The notes under the pieces: generated by a model
The model's input: only the letters and a program-made list of their open reading frames with translations
The model's database searches: none
What the model was told of the DNA's origin: nothing
Part shown: in pieces, positions 23,786 through 35,047 of the stretch
Layout: each line of letters opens with the position of its first letter
Position numbering within the stretch: position 1 is the stretch's first letter
Position numbers and translations under genes: made by a program
Assembly (NCBI GenBank): GCA_964036195.1
Contig: OZ038451.1
Span: forward strand, 11,040,529 to 11,104,528
Direction of reading: 5' to 3'
DNA: 64,000 nucleotides
Source: Sphaerolaimus hirsutus
Lineage: Eukaryota > Nematoda > Chromadorea > Monhysterida > Sphaerolaimidae

Positions 23786-24512
23786 AGTAACTATGCGTTC
23801 CGAGATGAAAATGACTACAGCTTTGAATGGAAAGTGTCAGATTTTGATCACTTGAGACAATTCATGTGTGTTGTAAACCGTCATACCTAGTTGGGGATTT
23901 ATAGTGTATGCTTTTTGTTTTCGTTTAAGTTATTAAAAAAGTTTAGAAGTTGTCTTCGAAGACTGATAAATAGTACCGATTTAAATATATCAATTTTACT
24001 ATCAATAAAATGGTTTAATAAACGTGTCGTAGGCATCAATGTGGCTAATTCAAACTGAATTATTTGAAAATAACCGATGCTCGCTTCGCTTGTAGAAACA
24101 ACCGCATTGAGGAAAACTGGGTTTACTGTAAATAATGTCTAATGTAAAGAGAGCCCTGAACTCTGAAGTTATAATAAAAATTAAAAAAGCTATTTTTCTT
24201 TTGATCACCAGGCACTTCTTCCGCAGTCAGGCAGGCATTTAAAAAAATCTGAAACGACTGAATTCACCGGCATAATGTTCACACTAAAACCGTTCCGAGA
24301 AATCTAAAAGTCGACAAAAATACTGACAATACTGACTTTTTCCAGACAATTTACCGAGAATTGAAAACTTTTGACATAAATTATATGTTAAAATACTTCG
24401 CAAAATGCGGAGGCGGTGCCGTACTATATATTTAGATGATTACATTCACAATCGAAAAAGAAATCAGCCACTTCCGAACATGTTCTTCATTTTCTCTTCG
24501 TGCTCATTCTGT

Positions 24513-24703
24513 GGGCACTTCCAGACCCTGTAAAAATCCCTGTAAAATGTCAAATGTCATGCAAAGTGTCAAAAGGCACGGAAAAAAACGATAAAATGGC
24601 AAAGGTACGTTTGCCATTTTACCGGGCATTCTACATGACTTTTGACACTTTGCATGAGATTTGACATTTTACAGGGCTTTTTACAGTGTCTGGGAGTGGC
24701 ACC
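24513..24703. mobile_element. Short inverted-repeat element, best copy of the ACATTTTACAGGG family
   Basis: GGGCACTTCCAGACCCTGTAA on the left mirrors TTACAGTGTCTGGGAGTGGC on the right. The centre contains two inverted copies of TTGCCATTTTA-type sequence. This copy defines the ends used to recognise the 18411 copy and the fragments inside the Polinton. Confidence 0.6.
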
Positions 24704-25202
24704 TGGCCATGGTAATCCTCGTAACGCTTCTCACGCTTCCTGATTTCAACAAGTGCGTTAGGCTCCATTTTCGACTTTGTTACCGTATTTCCTAGAATAA
24801 GTCCTGTGGGTCTATTGTTCCGTAAAATTTTCGGTTTAGGAACCTTTTTTTTTGGGGGGGGGGGGGGTTGGAGTCGATGAGGGGAAATTTTCACCACAAT
24901 ATTCGCCTATTCCTTTGTCAGTGTTACATATTTATATCTATGCTACGTTTATGTGTCAACAAAATCCGTTATTTCAGCCTCTGCGAAGGGGCAGGCAGTT
25001 GTGTAAAATATCACCCCGATTACAAAAAACCTCCATCCCGGTACGGTGCCTTTCGGTTCCGACAACTCGGGGCGCCATTTAGCGCCCTTGCCATTTTTAT
25101 GCAGAATGGCACCGGTGCCGGTGTGTTGGCAGGTGCCCTTTCTGAGGTATGGCAGAGGTGCCGGTGCGGAGCTATAATTCCCGGTGCCAAAATATTAATA
25201 TC

Positions 25203-25425
25203 ATAACTAGTGATGTAAAGGCACCGGGGCACCGGTGCCCCGGTGCTGGGCACCGAAGGGCACCAGCACCGGTGCTGGTGCGGTGCCATTGCAATCTTCA
25301 GGGGTGCCATGCCGGTGCCGGTGCCATTCTTTCAGAATAGCACCGGTGCCGGTGCGGTGCGGTGCCATTTTTTTGCCGGTGCCAAAGGTGCTAGCACCAG
25401 GGCCAAAGTAAAACGCACCGGGAAA
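25203..25425. repeat. GGTGCC-core element with ACTAGTGATG end
   Basis: The left boundary AACTAGTGATGTAAAGGCACC is the same terminus as the GCGCC elements, but the core is GGCACCGGTGCC units. The right end is not clear. It is non-coding. Confidence 0.6.
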
Positions 25426-25937
25426 GACACCGGCCAAGGCTTCATGTGCTGTGCAATTTTGTCCATAGTATGTGCTTATTCATATTTCAAAAAACAGCGA
25501 TATATTTACCCAACCGTTTTTGCCTAGGTATTTTGTAAACCTCCCATCAAATAAATATACCTACTGTGAAATCCATTATACCCGATACGTGATCTGATGA
25601 GCGAATCTAAAATTTTGTTGAATTTTAAATCATTTTTATATTTTATATTTATCTTACTTGTTTGTTCAAAATTTGTTGTCAGTTTATGACAGACAGTTCC
25701 ATTGTCTGTGCAGCAACAACTCTGATCAGTAGACAAAAGTGGCTATGGACATTGCAGTGAATTTAATATTGTATCTTTCATTTGTAATCATTGTAATTGC
25801 TTCATAAAAGTGATTGCCACATCATTCTGATCATTTTAAGTGCTCAACCATCAAAATCGGTTGAAAATTCATGGAAATATGCACTTCCAAAGGTGAGACC
25901 ACTGAGAAACTGCCCGATATTTACTTCAGAAATCCCA

Positions 25938-26144
25938 GCCCGGTGCGGTGCCTTTCGGTGCTAGCACCGGCAACCCGCCGGTGCCCTTCGGTGCCGGTGC
26001 CATTTTTTCCAAAAGGCACCGGTGCCGATGCGGTGCGGTGCCATTTTCTGGCCGGTGCCCCAGGGTGCCAGGTGCCCTTTCCATGCGTTGGCAAAGGTGC
26101 CGGTGCGGTGCGGTGCCATTTTTCCCGGTGCCTTTAACATCACT
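25938..26144. repeat. GGTGCC-core element with CATCACTA right end
   Basis: GGTGCCGGTGCGGTGC units end at GGTGCCTTTAACATCACTA, the inverted family terminus. The left end is degenerate. Confidence 0.6.
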
Positions 26145-26877
26145 AATCATAACTCATCCATAATCATTTAGCTTACACTGGGCGGCGGTATTCGAGGTAC
26201 AGGTCTTATTAAAGCAAATGCGTTAACACCGATTCCTGTCTTGGATGTAGCAGTATAATTGAAGTTATTCGCCTTTATTTATAATAGTTTCTCTGTAATC
26301 AAACCTGGGAGGAGATAATTTATTTTTGAGAAAAATATTTACACCATCGCTTTGTAAAAAATCACCTTAGAACAGTGTTTAACTGGCTCAAAAGTACTGG
26401 CAAGGCAAACTTTATGCAAATCAAAAGTACAGCGTCAACCTTGAAAATGAAATATTTATGTGCAAGCAAAAGATCATTATCATGATTTTGCGCCGAGCTG
26501 GTTTTAATGCTCTCTTGAATATCGCGAAGTGAGGTGTGCTCAAAATTTTGAATACTCCAGTACAAGAACCCACAAAAATATCATCATCGCAAATCGAAAT
26601 TTCGTATTTTTATAATCAATTTAGAGACTCGATGCTGTTTTTGCGCTTTACAAACAGAAAACAAATTATCACAATGTGGATCCCAGATTCAATAAATAAA
26701 ATAAAGTAAAGGTATACTGGCGTGACTTCTCTGGGTTCTACATTTTAGGATGTACTGCACTGGACAAAAATATGGATAACGCTTGCTAAGTTGTGAGAAA
26801 GCCATGTATGAGATTAGGTGCCAGTTCTCTAAGTAAAGAGACGACACACAATAGAAGATGAACAGACATGTCTACCA

Positions 26878-27507
26878 GAGTTGTTATAAGTACCAAACTT
26901 TTTCAAAAGTACCCACACCGGTCAATACTTTCAGTTTTACTCATGCTCAAAAAATACCCAGGTAAATACTTTGTTATTACCCAGTACTGTAAAATTGCGT
27001 AAAATTATTTTTTCAAGTATTTTTGAGTACTTTTGAGTAAATTAGATATGTTTTGTCATGTGAGCAAACAAATTAATTATTTTTGGGTGCATGTGCAAGT
27101 ATTTTTCAGGGTATTTCATTGAGTCTGTGTATGATTTTTTTTTGATTTTCCAACCCATAAAATATTCATTTCTCTGAGTGTAAACATTATTTTTGTAAAC
27201 AATACAGTTGTCACTTTTTGAGCAAACAACAATGATTGCAAACACAATAACAATGTCTGACAACGTTGACATGATGACGAGAACATGACACGATGACTAG
27301 TTTCAACTTTGACCACTTCCGCAGGTGCTGAAATTTTTATAAATGGGCCTGCAGCCTTATTTTTTAAAGAGCGTACATATGTACTTGGTTTAATTTAGGT
27401 ATGCTCACATTCTAAGAAAGAAAAACATGAAGTATGTATAAATGCAGGCATAGATTTCACTTTTTTGCAGTTTGCATGCTTCAATTGAAATTACTGAACT
27501 ACTCAAA
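26878..27507. mobile_element. Truncated hAT-like element
   Basis: The left end CAGAGTTGTTATAAGTACC and the following 'aactttttcaaaagta' match the 7526-8008 element. No right end is present before a different host repeat starts at about 27508. The Polinton lies a little further on. Confidence 0.45.
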
Positions 27508-27595
27508 AGTAGGGTGTCAAAATTTTTTTTATGGAAAACGGAAAGGTAAAAAAATTTCACTTTACAGAAAACGGAAAGGTAAAAAAAAAATTTCT

Positions 27596-27601
27596 GCCGG
27601 A
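27596..27601. repeat. 6-bp target-site duplication, left copy (GCCGGA)
   Basis: GCCGGA immediately precedes the AG that starts the element. The sequence after the element's right end is GCCG, where the window ends. The two remaining bases cannot be checked here. Confidence 0.75.
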
Positions 27602-27971
27602 AGCAGAATATAAGGGGGCTTTAGCCCACTACAGAAACGTTAATGTCCACCTTGTTCCAGGTTATGGTAGAAGAGGAATGACGTCATCTATTTGTCCGGA
27701 AAGTGTCCGGAAGGATTACGGTAGTTGCGGTGACGTCATAATTGATACTTATGTATCAGTTATGACGTCATATGTGGATTATGGTAGACACACTGTTGCG
27801 TCTTTTACAGCAGTTGACAATAATAGATGACGTCATAGAATTTTTGTGTGGATTACGGTAGACGCACAGTTGCGTCTTTTACAGTTGGCACGTTTATGTA
27901 GTGGGTTAAATACCCCCTTGCTTAGATTGTAGAATTACGCAAGCCTATAGCTTGCTTACTTTACACTCACC
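27602..27971. repeat. Left terminal inverted repeat
   Basis: It pairs with 63629-63996 at roughly 90-95% identity by eye, with a few short indels. It begins with AG, as Polinton termini do. It contains four TGACGTCA palindromes, two diverged copies of a block spanning TGTGGATTACGGTAGACGCA to TTGCGTCTTTTACAG, and a small palindrome GATACTTATGTATC. The inner boundary is the shared ACTCACC. Confidence 0.9.
27676..27835. promoter_or_regulatory. Cluster of TGACGTCA (CRE-like) palindromes in the terminal repeat
   Basis: TGACGTCA occurs at about 27679, 27732, 27763 and 27827, three of them conserved in the other terminal repeat. This octamer is the classic CREB/ATF half-site palindrome in animals. 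Whether it drives transcription, or serves recombination or replication initiation here, is inference. Confidence 0.45.
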
Positions 27972-28331
27972 GCTGCGTTATTTACATTGTAGCTATATTG
28001 TGAGCACTGTAAAGTGTTTTTCAATTTTGTGATGTTTGCACACAGCTATGCGGATAGACTTTTGAATTATGGTAGAAAGTAGACATTACAAATATGGTAA
28101 CTATAGTATACTTTTGAATATGAGGAATGGTATATTGATGCTATGCATAGTGAATAACTAGCCTATATATTCTGTTCCTCTACATAATGTTTGGGATGAA
28201 AGTGCAACTGAATTTGGATTTTCGTTTGGGGGCAGTGTGCGGATGGAAGTGTTTTGAATATGCAAATTTAATGATGATGACTGTGGGAAAAAGACGGCAA
28301 CAAACAAAGGACAGTCCAAGGTACATTTCCA

Positions 28332-28553
28332 TTAGCTGCCAGATTTCAGTGTAGCTAATGCATTTCCCCCATTACATTTGTTTGCACAAGAGTTACTTTT
28401 GTTTGCACAAGAGAGCACGTGGCTTTTTAATCTATTTTTTATAGTGTTTGTTTTGTCAGCTACAAATGCACTCCATATGTTTACAGTGGAAAGCAATGTT
28501 TGTTCAATATTGAAGTTTAATCCATCATTTTTTTTTGACAATAAAATTTGCAT
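28332..28553 (-). CDS. Small hypothetical protein (73 aa)
   Basis: An ATG-initiated minus-strand frame between the left terminal repeat and the first clear gene. It has 73 residues with a Lys/Asn-rich C-terminus that includes the repeated SCANK. No domain is recognised. It points towards the terminal repeat, as does the next gene. It may be a real small gene or chance. Confidence 0.25.
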   Translation of the reverse strand: MQILLSKKNDGLNFNIEQTLLSTVNIWSAFVADKTNTIKNRLKSHVLSCANKSNSCANKCNGGNALATLKSGS

Positions 28554-28686
28554 ATGAATGGAAAATGCTTTTAGCTAGCGATATATAAAGGCAGCAATCC
28601 ACATAGGGGGCATATATTAGCATTCATTGCATTGCAGGTTCAAACAAAAACAAAACAATACCTATAACAACATTAGGTATCACATT

Positions 28687-29759
28687 TTACATGACACACT
28701 TTGTGGAGAACGGGAAACCTTCTATTTTATTGCAAAAGTGAAACTTTTCCATTATAAGGCCATCACCATTTAAAATAGTATCATATTTAAATTGGTAATT
28801 AAACTTATGGACATGTTGCATAGGCAGATTACCTTTAATTTGTAAAATCATGTCATTCCAATGCATTTGTGGTGATCCTGTTTGATTGAAGTAGTGAATG
28901 GGTTTAGTTATCTTTACCGCTATGGTGCAAACTTTACATTTGGCAATGACATATGCAAGCTGCTGTGAGGTTATACACCTACTAAGTAATGGTTGCACAA
29001 GCATATCATTTGTACACAAAAAGGACAGAATAAGCTGATTTGTATTTAAGGTGGCAAGTATTGGATTTAAAAAATGAAATGCATGTCTAAAGGCTACTTG
29101 AGTATTATTACCAACTGCATATAGAGCCAATTCACACATGTTTTCTTTCATTGCAAATGTTGGCCATAGTTCCCATGCATATTTTGCACATGCATCATGC
29201 ATTTCATCTCTTATGATAAAACAGACTCTCTTGATGTTTTTACACCACTTTATCATATTTAAGATATGTTTAGGCACTGGTTTCCCATATGGAATTGATA
29301 AGGAGAATCCATCATGTGGTCCATTTCCATAATAATTTATAATTAATCTCTGTGCCCCATCAGCACATATGGTCCTAGGTTGGAACTCAATGAGCGTTAT
29401 CATTTTTCCTTTCATCACAGTAATCATATGATTGCTATCCAACAGATAAATTAGTGTATCTCTAATGTGGACTTCATCACATCCTGTTTGATCGCGTTTT
29501 TTGCATGCCACACACTTGATCAGCATTAGAATATGTCCCAAGGGCAAATAAGACATCAAAAGTGCTCCAATCTCTAGAGGCACACCTTTCTTGAAGTATC
29601 TCCCAATATCGCAAACATAGTCATATGATTCCTACATTGTGCAACATATTGATAAAAATATGGAGAGAAAAAAGTTAAATGTTATCTTACTTTTGTTATG
29701 TACTCTCTTTTCTTGCCAATCACAGCTGCAACAGCTGGATGAATAGTTTCATCGGCCAT
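28687..29759 (-). CDS. Unknown two-exon gene, divergent from the polymerase (337 aa)
   Basis: Exon 1 is 29691-29759 (ATG, 23 codons) and exon 2 is 28687-29631. They join in phase across a 59-base intron with GTAAG donor and TGTAG acceptor on the minus strand. The product starts MADETIHPAVAAVIGKKREY and has a Cys-Val-Ala-Cys-Lys-Lys motif near residue 65. A hydrophobic stretch, VPLEIGALLMSYLPLGHIL, looks like the opening helix of an F-box but is too weak to name. The rest is a soluble Cys-rich protein without known motifs. Its start codon lies 13 bases from the polymerase start codon on the other strand. No core Polinton gene matches it, so it may be an accessory or host-interaction factor. 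Confidence 0.6.
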
Positions 29760-29772
29760 TTTCCACAAAATA

Positions 29773-32700
29773 ATGTCTGGTGATTCTAGTAGTTTGAACA
29801 GCAGGAATGAAATTCTTGCTGATATCCTTAGAACTCAATCAGGTAGCGGTATACTATATGAGAGGGAATTTTTTACAGTTTTGAAACCAAAGTCACAGCA
29901 CATAGAAAAGTTTAAGCTAGATCTAAATGCATTCAGAATTGTATTCCATAGCTTAAATAGCCATTTCAATATTGGTTCAGTTCTCAGCGAGGCAATAGAC
30001 TGCACATTCAGGTTTGTTTGTTCTTTATGTAATGTTTACATTGCTGACACCACAGATACATTTTTATAAATTTTAAGGCATTCAGTGGGGGACCGTCATC
30101 CATCGGATGTATATGTGGGCATCTCATTGCAACATGAAAATTTGCCAGAATGTATGTTGCATTACACAATTTAACATCACCACAAATAATTTTTTATTTG
30201 CACATGTAGCATACATAGAGCATTTCCGCTTGGGGACTCAATTTAGTTGCACTGCAGCAGCTCAAGACATTGCAAATTTTTTGAATTCGCATCAAACAAT
30301 AAATTTATCAGATAACTCTATGGTTTTATTTGTAAATGTTATTGGTTGGTTTTTTTTACATTGAGATTTTCATCATTGTGAAATTCAAAGTTTTATTGTC
30401 GTGTGCAGAGCGATAATGGACAACTCATCCAATCAGCCACACTATTCACATGTACCCATTCCAATGGACTCCACAGATGAACCGTGTTGTTCATATGCTC
30501 CTACACCTATACAGATAAATCATGTTGATCAAACAAACAATTTGGGCATATCGTCCCACAATCGATGCTTTATCGATGCAGATGATAGTGACAATGAAAA
30601 TCTCTCAGATGATGCAAATATGAATGAGGATTTAAGCAATCTAAAGTTTTTTGGAACCGTAGGGAGATTGAGTTCAGGTAGAAGGAGATCAGCATATCAA
30701 GATGTTACGACAGCTAGGATACGACAAGCCATGATGTCAAAGAAAAAAAGAAAGCATTGTGAATATGTTGTGGCATGTGAACAGACATTGGTATATTCTG
30801 TATGCTTAGCATTGGCTAAGATAAGGGCTTTCAATCCCGATAGGGGTAGGGAATCGCGTAATTACTGGCGTCGTGTCCGGCGCCATTGCGAAAAAAGTCC
30901 ATCAGCAGAATTGGAAAAGTTGGCCCACAAATTGCGCAATGAGGCTAATCTGCCTCCAGCAAACGTTTTTGTAGGGTTGGATTCGTTAAATAGCATTCAA
31001 GCATCACCAATGTTGAGGGATATTGCCATCAGGGTTTTTAAAGAGGGCACAAAGGAGCAAGTGTGGGGGCAGTTCAATATTAGGTTCTGTAGGCATGTTA
31101 TTGATATCAATCTATATCATCACGATGGTAGCATATTTTTTGCGGTAATATGGGGGTTGATTACATTTTTGAATGCTCGCGGCTATTGTGATACTTGCAA
31201 GGAGGTTCTTTTCGACCAGAAGAGGTTTGTTTCTAAATTATGACATATTTATTACAGAGACACATATTTATTTTACATGTAGGCATATGTGTCCATTTTG
31301 ATGCAACTACTGTGGAATTGTGCCAATTTCATCGGCACACATGAATACTGGCTTACTCTCAGACTGCGCAAAGGTAAAAGGCCAGGAAATCGCATGTACA
31401 GACTGTCATCGAAAGTTTTTTTCTACCTTCTGCTTCCAGTAAGTTTTCTATATGTATATAGGACCCATCCTATATTTACACATTGTAAATTTATAGGCAG
31501 CACTTGTTTGCTCAAGGCACTGGAAGATGGGCAATGTCGAAATGTTACAGTCAGCGACTGTGTCCAGCATGTGGCCATTATTTTAGTCTCAAGAAAGTAG
31601 ATGGGAATTTTGTTAATAATCATCACTGTTCAGAGCAAAGAACGTTTGGCTGTAGCTATTGTAAAAAACAAATTCCAATTGGGGTTCGACATGACGCATG
31701 CTATTTGCCAATTCTACAGGCTAAAAAAATTGAAAAGACAAAGAAAATAGTATTTCTGGACTTGGAAACTAGAGTATGTGAAACAAGTCAGCAACATCGT
31801 GCCAATTTATTGACCACTGTTGTGTAGGTTGCTTTAAGCATTGTGCTGTTAACGGCAAACATCATTTTCTATAATGTTTAGGTCATGTTCGAGATGTTGG
31901 TCAAAGGACATGTATGAGCCATGTAGAACATGTGGCATTGGAAGAGTATCAATTTGGCAAGGCGAAAACTGTGTGAATGAGTTTGTCGAATGTTTTTTCA
32001 CAACGAGTATGTTTCAAAGCATTTCAATATTTAGCAGGCTCGCCATAAAAACTACTCACATTTGCAGATAATGTCAATGCAACAATTGTCAGCCATTTTG
32101 GTAGCAAGTTTGATTTTCAGTTTTTATTGTCTGCATTGATTGGCCAGTGCAAGACACCAGAGACAATCTTTTCACGTGGGAATAGAATATTATATGTAAA
32201 GTTTCGTAGTGGAATCAAGCTCATATGCTGGGCCAACTACATTCCAACATCATTGGAAAATTTGTGTAAATCTTTCGAGGTTCCAGTTCCAAAGTCATAT
32301 TTTTGCTATGATATGAATGAGGAGCATGTGACTGATGCATACTGTCATCTGAGGCCAAAGTGGGAGTTTCCAACATCTGGACGGGACATTGGCGCATTTG
32401 AAGCATATCACATGGAACACTACAATAAAATATTCAATGTGGCCGAAGAAATGTCTATCTATTGTCAAAGAGACAGCTATGCATTGTCATTCGCTGCCAT
32501 GCGATTTAGAGAGGAACTGATAAAACTATTAGATATTGATCTTTTTGCAGAGACAGGAACATTCACAATATCTGGATTGACGCTACGTGTTTTCCAAAGT
32601 ATGACATAACATGTTTCATTATCATAAATTGTTCACATATATTGTCAGGCAAATGTCACAACTATCATTGCAGCCAGATTTTTACAATTGGATACCTTGG

Positions 32701-34058
32701 CCATTTATCGTGGCGAGGCTTTGATTGATCGTAATAGTCGCTTTTCAATGGCATTCTTAGATGCATATAGCAGATATTTTGGGGTATGCTAGGATTTTTT
32801 TCCATCTACATTTTACATAGTTTTGAATTGTCCTCAACCATGTAGGTCCATATACAACATGCTGGCAATGATCGAGAACATGTTGTCCAATGCAACAATT
32901 ACAGACGATTTAAAGTTGATGGTGCAGAATATGAGCCAAATTCTATTATGCCATCACGACTAATAGACATCCATGGCTGTTTTTTTCATTCCTGCATAAT
33001 GTGTACAAAGCATTTGGCAGCCACTAGGTACATTTGAACAATTGAGAATGATCTATGTATATATCCTTAAAAGTAACATCCACACAGGCCACTCACATTG
33101 CTCGGTGGAAAAACGCCTTTGCAAGTTCGAGAATATGACTATTTTCGAGCCAACACTATTGTGAAAACTATTCAGCCTTTACTATATGATGTATATTGGG
33201 AGCATGAATGTCGTGACATTTTAAGTAAAAACATTGTTCTGAAGCAGTTTTTTACCGAGGCATTATCTGAAAAACCGTTAAATGTATATGATGCAAACTT
33301 TGGTATGTAAATACGCAAGTGGTGACTTTTTTTGCATTGCACATGGGGGATAATTTTTGGCATTATAGGTGGCAGAATTGATACATTTCAAATTGGCATA
33401 TTTTCAAATATGAATAGAGACATGCCAAATGCAAACTTTTTAGACTTTTGTAGTCTATATCCAGCCATGTGTTTGACAAAGCCAATGGCAGAAGGACCTG
33501 GCAAGGTTGTGACAGAAGGTGGAATTTCAGGCGATTTAAATGAATGGGTTCTGGTTTGTTATGGCTTCTTGGTCTTGGAAAGAAACACAATATTTATGTA
33601 TACATGTTTTTTTCCAATTGCAGAATAATTTTGGAGTGATAAAGGCATGGGTACACTATCCTAAGAGTGATATATTTATTCCTCCACTGCCATATCGTAC
33701 AAAGTTGCCAAATGGCGATGAGAAGATATTCTATAGCACTTGCGCAACATGCTGCATTGAACAGAATGCGGGCATGTGCAGGCACACTTTTCATGAGCAG
33801 ATTTTCCGTGGCACTTGGACAACGGTATGTTTTTCTCGCCACTACATATCTACCACATGCCTTAAACATTTTGTTTTTTTAGGTTGAGGTTAGCGCAGCC
33901 ATCAGACATGCAGGATTGAGGGTCATAAGAATAATTTCAGCACAAACATATCAACCTCGTGTTTGGTCGAGAGATGCGGGCGTTGCATCTGGCTTAATAA
34001 GTGCATTCATGTTGGCATTTTACAAATTGAAATGTCAAGCTAGTAGTGAGTTATTATT

Positions 34059-34089
<31 letters not shown>

Positions 34090-34911
34090 ATAGATATGTT
34101 TTGTAGGTCTTCCACCAAATAAGACAGCACAGGAATATTCAGATGAAATTTATCAGCGATTTGGAATTTACATTGCGCCACGATCTTTTGCTCCAAATCC
34201 AGTGAAACGATCTGTGGCCAAGTTAATGATAAATTCATTGATTGGCAAGTTTGCACAGAAAAAGTCTGGCCATAATACAGAGTTCTTCACCGACCATGGA
34301 AGTCTTTTGAAGTTACTTGAAAATCCAAATGTGGATGTTCATTGGCTGCAGGCATGTTTATTCAAATGGGAATCTAGCAACATATAGTCACACCAATGTT
34401 TTTGTCTACAGCATTTTGGAGATCCATCACATTTAGGAACTCAGTCATCAGTGATGGTACAACATTCAATTTGCCAAGAGTCAAGTTTGGCACAAGTTGG
34501 CCCAAATAATGCATTTAGTGTGCCAATTATTACAGCATTAGTAACAGGCTATGCAAGAGTTGAACTATATGATTACGCGATGCGATGAACTATGCGATTA
34601 TGCGTTGAACTATGCGATTACGTGGATTTGCTAGTGCGGCAGAAACTGATGAGCAAGGACAGAGCAGTCGCAAGCCCACAGTATCATATGAAAATATGTG
34701 TGATGCAGTCAAATCACTTTTAGAGAATGTGAACATAACAAAATTAGGTGTAAATGAGTCTAGCTTTCTTCTGAGTAAAGACTTTAAAATATCTATAGAT
34801 AGAAGGAAAAAATTTTATAAACCAGTTTCCAATAAGCGTTTTTTCATTGCACCGGGCTTAGGAGGTGCATCCGCTGTTCGTACTTATCCATTTGGCTATT
34901 CTCGCCTTTAG
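29773..34911 (+). pseudogene. Protein-primed family B DNA polymerase, 16 exons, disrupted in this copy
   Basis: Exon boundaries agree in phase throughout: 29773-30011, 30078-30151, 30210-30344, 30411-31224, 31283-31438, 31497-31823, 31882-32006, 32068-32598, 32674-32783, 32846-33027, 33088-33302, 33369-33553, 33624-33824, 33883-34045, 34107-34351, then 34412 on. The N-terminal part resembles the extra domain of Maverick polymerases, followed by Cys-rich zinc modules. The exonuclease motif is FLDLET; HFGSKFDFQFL fits Exo II; DIHGCFFHSC is family-typical. Polymerase motif A is DFCSLYPAM and motif B is KLMINSLIGKF. Defects: TGA at 31299-31301 within a Cys cluster, and a stop at 34586 where the region with motif C (Tyr-x-Asp-Thr-Asp-Ser) should follow. 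The C-terminal piece (34612-34911, ending TYPFGYS) resumes in another frame. The exon 3/4 junction is the least certain. AATAAA lies at 34979. Confidence 0.88.
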
Positions 34912-34978
34912 TTAATTACCATTGATGACCATTACTATATTTTCCACATTTGTATATTGTTTATCATTGTCACCACAT

Positions 34979-34994
34979 AATAAATGAGAATAAA
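34979..34994 (+). terminator. Polyadenylation signals after the polymerase gene
   Basis: Two AATAAA hexamers (34979-34984 and 34989-34994) lie about 70 bases after the polymerase C-terminal stop. Confidence 0.5.
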
Positions 34995-35047
34995 TACTCA
35001 GGCATTAAGTAATACTACTACTACTACTACTACTATTACCACTGCAG

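Noticed and set aside
25020-25440. Frames rich in Gly-Ala-Pro that resemble collagen-like or antifreeze repeats
   Set aside because: Produced by GGTGCC repeat units.
30401-31243. Treating the 280-residue frame as a separate transcription-factor-like gene
   Set aside because: It joins in phase with exons on both sides and matches the N-terminal region of Maverick polymerases.
31299-31301. Reading TGA as selenocysteine or recoded sense in this genome
   Set aside because: TGA serves as a normal stop in other genes here (for example at 49448-49450 and 63469-63471) and no SECIS-like structure was identified.
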